Positions 62,046 through 64,000 of a DNA stretch of 64,000 bases are shown in pieces (within the stretch, counting starts at the first letter, position 1; every line of letters begins with the position of its first letter). This DNA is from Limanda limanda (taxonomy: Eukaryota > Chordata > Actinopteri > Pleuronectiformes > Pleuronectidae). The notes beneath the pieces were generated by a model, which worked only from the letters and a program-made list of their open reading frames with translations, was not told the origin of the DNA and made no database searches. The position numbers and the translations under genes are program-made. The stretch spans positions 62,001 through 126,000 of the forward strand of contig NW_026870600.1 in assembly GCF_963576545.1 (NCBI RefSeq), written 5' to 3'.

Positions 62046-63170
62046 GATATTCTTGAATAACTTTTTTTGTGAAGGTCGGAGAGACTTGCAAGTAGGCTCT
62101 ACCCCCACTAAATGGGGTTGCGTGCATCGATCGGTACCATCCTTGAGCTTCTCCGACTTTCGGAAGGGTTAGGGTTAGGGTTAGGGATGAAAGCACATAG
62201 GAGAAAGAGATATTCTTGAATAACTTTTTTTGTGAAGGTCGGAGAGACTTGCAAGTAGGCTCTACTCCAACTAAATGGGGTAGCGCGCATCGATCGGTAC
62301 CATCCTTGAGCTTCTCCGACTTTCGGAAGGGTTAGGGTTAGGGTTAGGGATGAAAGCACATAGGAGAAAGAGATATTCTTGAATAACTTTTTTTGTGAAG
62401 GTCGGAGAGACTTGCAAGTAGGCTCTACCCCCACTAAATGGGGTAGCGCGCATCGATCGGTACCATCCTTGAGCTTCTCCGACTTTCGGAAGGGTTAGGG
62501 TTAGGGTTAGGGATGAAAGCACATAGGAGAAAGAGATATTCTTGAATAACTTTTTTTGTGAAGGTCGGAGAGACTTGGAAAGTGGTTGCATCTGGACTAA
62601 TTTGGGTCCTGCGGATCGATTGGTACCATCCCCGAGCTTGTACGACCTTCGGAAGAGGTCGACCGACGAAATTCCCCCAAATCTGAGGAGATATTCTTGA
62701 ATAACTTTTTTTGTGAAGGTCGGAGAGACTTGCAAGTAGGCTCTACCCCCACTAAATGGGGTAGCGCGCATCGATCGGTACCATCCTTGAGCTTCTCCGA
62801 CTTTCGGAAGGGTTAGGGTTAGGGTTAGGGATGAAAGCACATAGGAGAAAGAGATATTCTTGAATAACTTTTTTTGTGAAGGTCGGAGAGACTTGCAAGT
62901 AGGCTCTACCCCCACTAAATGGGGTAGCGCGCATCGATCGGTACCATCCTTGAGCTTCTCCGACTTTCGGAAGGGTTAGGGTTAGGGTTAGGGATGAAAG
63001 CACATAGGAGAAAGAGATATTCTTGAATAACTTTTTTTGTGAAGGTCGGAGAGACTTGAAAAGTGGTTGCATCTGGACTAATTTGGGTCCTGCGGATCGA
63101 TTGGTACCATCCCCGAGCTTGTACGACCTTCGGAAGAGGTCGACCGACGAAATTCCCCCAAATCTGAGGA
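62046..63170 (+). repeat. 1,125-bp higher-order repeat AAABAAB, copy 4
   Basis: The first A has GCGTGC (about 62122), CTACTCCAAC is at about 62266 and the last B is TTCGGAAG, so it matches copy 2 at a distance of 2,250 bp. Confidence 0.9.
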
Positions 63171-63977
63171 GATATTCTTGAATAACTTTTTTTGTGAAGG
63201 TCGGAGAGACTTGCAAGTAGGCTCTACCCCCACTAAATGGGGTTGCGCGCATCGATCGGTACCATCCTTGAGCTTCTCCGACTTTCGGAAGGGTTAGGGT
63301 TAGGGTTAGGGATGAAAGCACATAGGAGAAAGAGATATTCTTGAATAACTTTTTTTGTGAAGGTCGGAGAGACTTGCAAGTAGGCTCTACTCCAACTAAA
63401 TGGGGTAGCGCGCATCGATCGGTACCATCCTTGAGCTTCTCCGACTTTCGGAAGGGTTAGGGTTAGGGTTAGGGATGAAAGCACATAGGAGAAAGAGATA
63501 TTCTTGAATAACTTTTTTTGTGAAGGTCGGAGAGACTTGCAAGTAGGCTCTACCCCCACTAAATGGGGTAGCGCGCATCGATCGGTACCATCCTTGAGCT
63601 TCTCCGACTTTCGGAAGGGTTAGGGTTAGGGTTAGGGATGAAAGCACATAGGAGAAAGAGATATTCTTGAATAACTTTTTTTGTGAAGGTCGGAGAGACT
63701 TGCAAGTAGGCTCTACCCCCACTAAATGGGGTAGCGCGCATCGATCGGTACCATCCTTGAGCTTCTCCGACTTTCGGAAGGGTTAGGGTTAGGGTTAGGG
63801 ATGAAAGCACATAGGAGAAAGAGATATTCTTGAATAACTTTTTTTGTGAAGGTCGGAGAGACTTGGAAAGTGGTTGCATCTGGACTAATTTGGGTCCTGC
63901 GGATCGATTGGTACCATGCCCGAGCTTGTACGACCTTCGGAAGAGGTCGACCGACGAAATTCCCCCAAATCTGAGGA
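63171..63977 (+). repeat. End of the regular 1,125-bp HOR: AAAAB with CATGCCC B
   Basis: Starts like another 1,125-bp copy (A-A-A, CTACTCCAAC at about 63391), but a fourth A (63660-63822) stands where B is expected. The next B (63823-63977) is the CATGCCC subtype (ATG at 63916) seen elsewhere in domains I, II, III and IV. This AAAAB plus CATGCCC arrangement is also found at 54185-54991, so the array switches back to an older lineage here. Confidence 0.85.
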
Positions 63978-64000
63978 GATATTCTTGAATAACTTTTTTT
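63978..64000 (+). repeat. Partial monomer (first 23 bp, A or B)
   Basis: The first 43 bp of A and B are identical, so the type cannot be decided. The array continues past the window on the right. Confidence 0.9.

Larger units (their letters stand above)
1..64000 (+). repeat. Telomere-motif-containing satellite array (A/B monomers)
   Basis: The entire window is a direct tandem array of a 163-bp monomer (A, with TTAGGG hexamers) and a related 155-bp monomer (B, without them). Both begin with GATATTCTTGAATAAC and share a colinear 121-bp core. Between 53 and 63977 I count 273 A and 126 B units whose lengths sum exactly to the span. Runs of A between successive B units have lengths 1 (25 times), 2 (71), 3 (13), 4 (15) and 7 (once). 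All units have the same orientation and GC is about 47% in both monomers. No unique sequence of any length is inserted. This is non-coding satellite DNA; a subtelomeric or pericentromeric heterochromatin role is inferred from the telomere motif and tandem structure only. Confidence 0.98.

Noticed and set aside
270..63879. Dozens of minus-strand open frames of 60-596 codons with near-identical predicted peptides
   Set aside because: They overlap each other in successive repeat units, mostly begin at GTG, stop at the same point of the A core, and change frame whenever two A units are adjacent. Their lengths follow the repeat arithmetic. No domain, promoter or selection signal is visible.
1..64000. 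CRISPR array
   Set aside because: Repeats are 155-163 bp, contiguous, without unique spacers and without cas genes. The only variable parts are point variants.
1..64000. True terminal telomere
   Set aside because: Hexamers occur only two or three at a time inside longer units. No extended TTAGGG tract exists in the window.
1..64000. Transposon or inserted element within the array
   Set aside because: The exact sum of monomer lengths leaves no room for any insertion, and no terminal inverted repeats or foreign sequence are seen.
1..64000. Inverted array segments
   Set aside because: Every TTAGGG block and every monomer head is on the + strand; no CCCTAA block was seen on +.
1..64000. Assignment to a named organism or named satellite family
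   Set aside because: The monomer is not one I recognise, and TTAGGG telomeres are shared by many eukaryotic groups. A database search would be needed to decide.

Overview
The whole 64,000-base window is one uninterrupted, head-to-tail satellite DNA array. I find no protein-coding gene, RNA gene, mobile element or CRISPR array. Two related monomers build everything. Monomer A is 163 bp and contains three TTAGGG hexamers. Monomer B is 155 bp and contains none. They align without gaps over their first 121 bp (98/121 identical in the consensus) and then have unrelated tails: a 42-bp telomere-like tail in A and a 34-bp tail in B. Reading unit by unit, positions 53-63977 resolve into 273 A and 126 B units. 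Of the A units, 256 are 163 bp, 15 are 157 bp (one TTAGGG fewer) and 2 are 156 bp. These lengths sum to exactly 63,925 bp, so there is no other net insertion or deletion. All units point the same way, with the G-rich TTAGGG strand on +.

The window comes from a eukaryote whose telomere repeat is probably TTAGGG (animals, fungi and several protist and algal lineages use it); I cannot name the species. A subtelomeric or interstitial heterochromatic location is the natural inference. Most of the recurrent family variants I tabulated are C-to-T or G-to-A changes at CpG, which suggests the satellite has been cytosine-methylated.

Layout. Domain I (53-33855; 144 A, 67 B) is a mosaic of multi-kilobase copies marked by eight copies of an 801-bp cassette, B-A-A(157)-A-A. 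Its left 2.8 kb recurs 30.9 kb downstream at its right end. Domain II (33856-38498; 20 A, 9 B) is more diverged and less regular. Domain III (38499-48883; 42 A, 23 B) is a 5,914-bp tandem segmental duplication. Domain IV (48884-58670; 43 A, 18 B) opens with the longest B-free run (seven A units) and holds 2,568-bp and 1,443-bp duplications. Domain V (58671-63977; 24 A, 9 B) is the most regular part, a 1,125-bp higher-order repeat (AAABAAB) with a 2,250-bp super-period. The array runs off both ends of the window.

The main biological points: every full A unit carries exactly four GGG tracts, (GGGTTA)3GGG, the minimum for an intramolecular telomeric G-quadruplex. B units are never adjacent to each other (0 BB in 126 B). 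Array growth has proceeded by nested multi-unit duplications at about 0.5, 1.1, 1.4, 2.2, 2.6, 5.8-5.9, 7.1, 16.5 and 30.9 kb. The long open frames on the minus strand are arithmetic artefacts of the repeat lengths, not genes.
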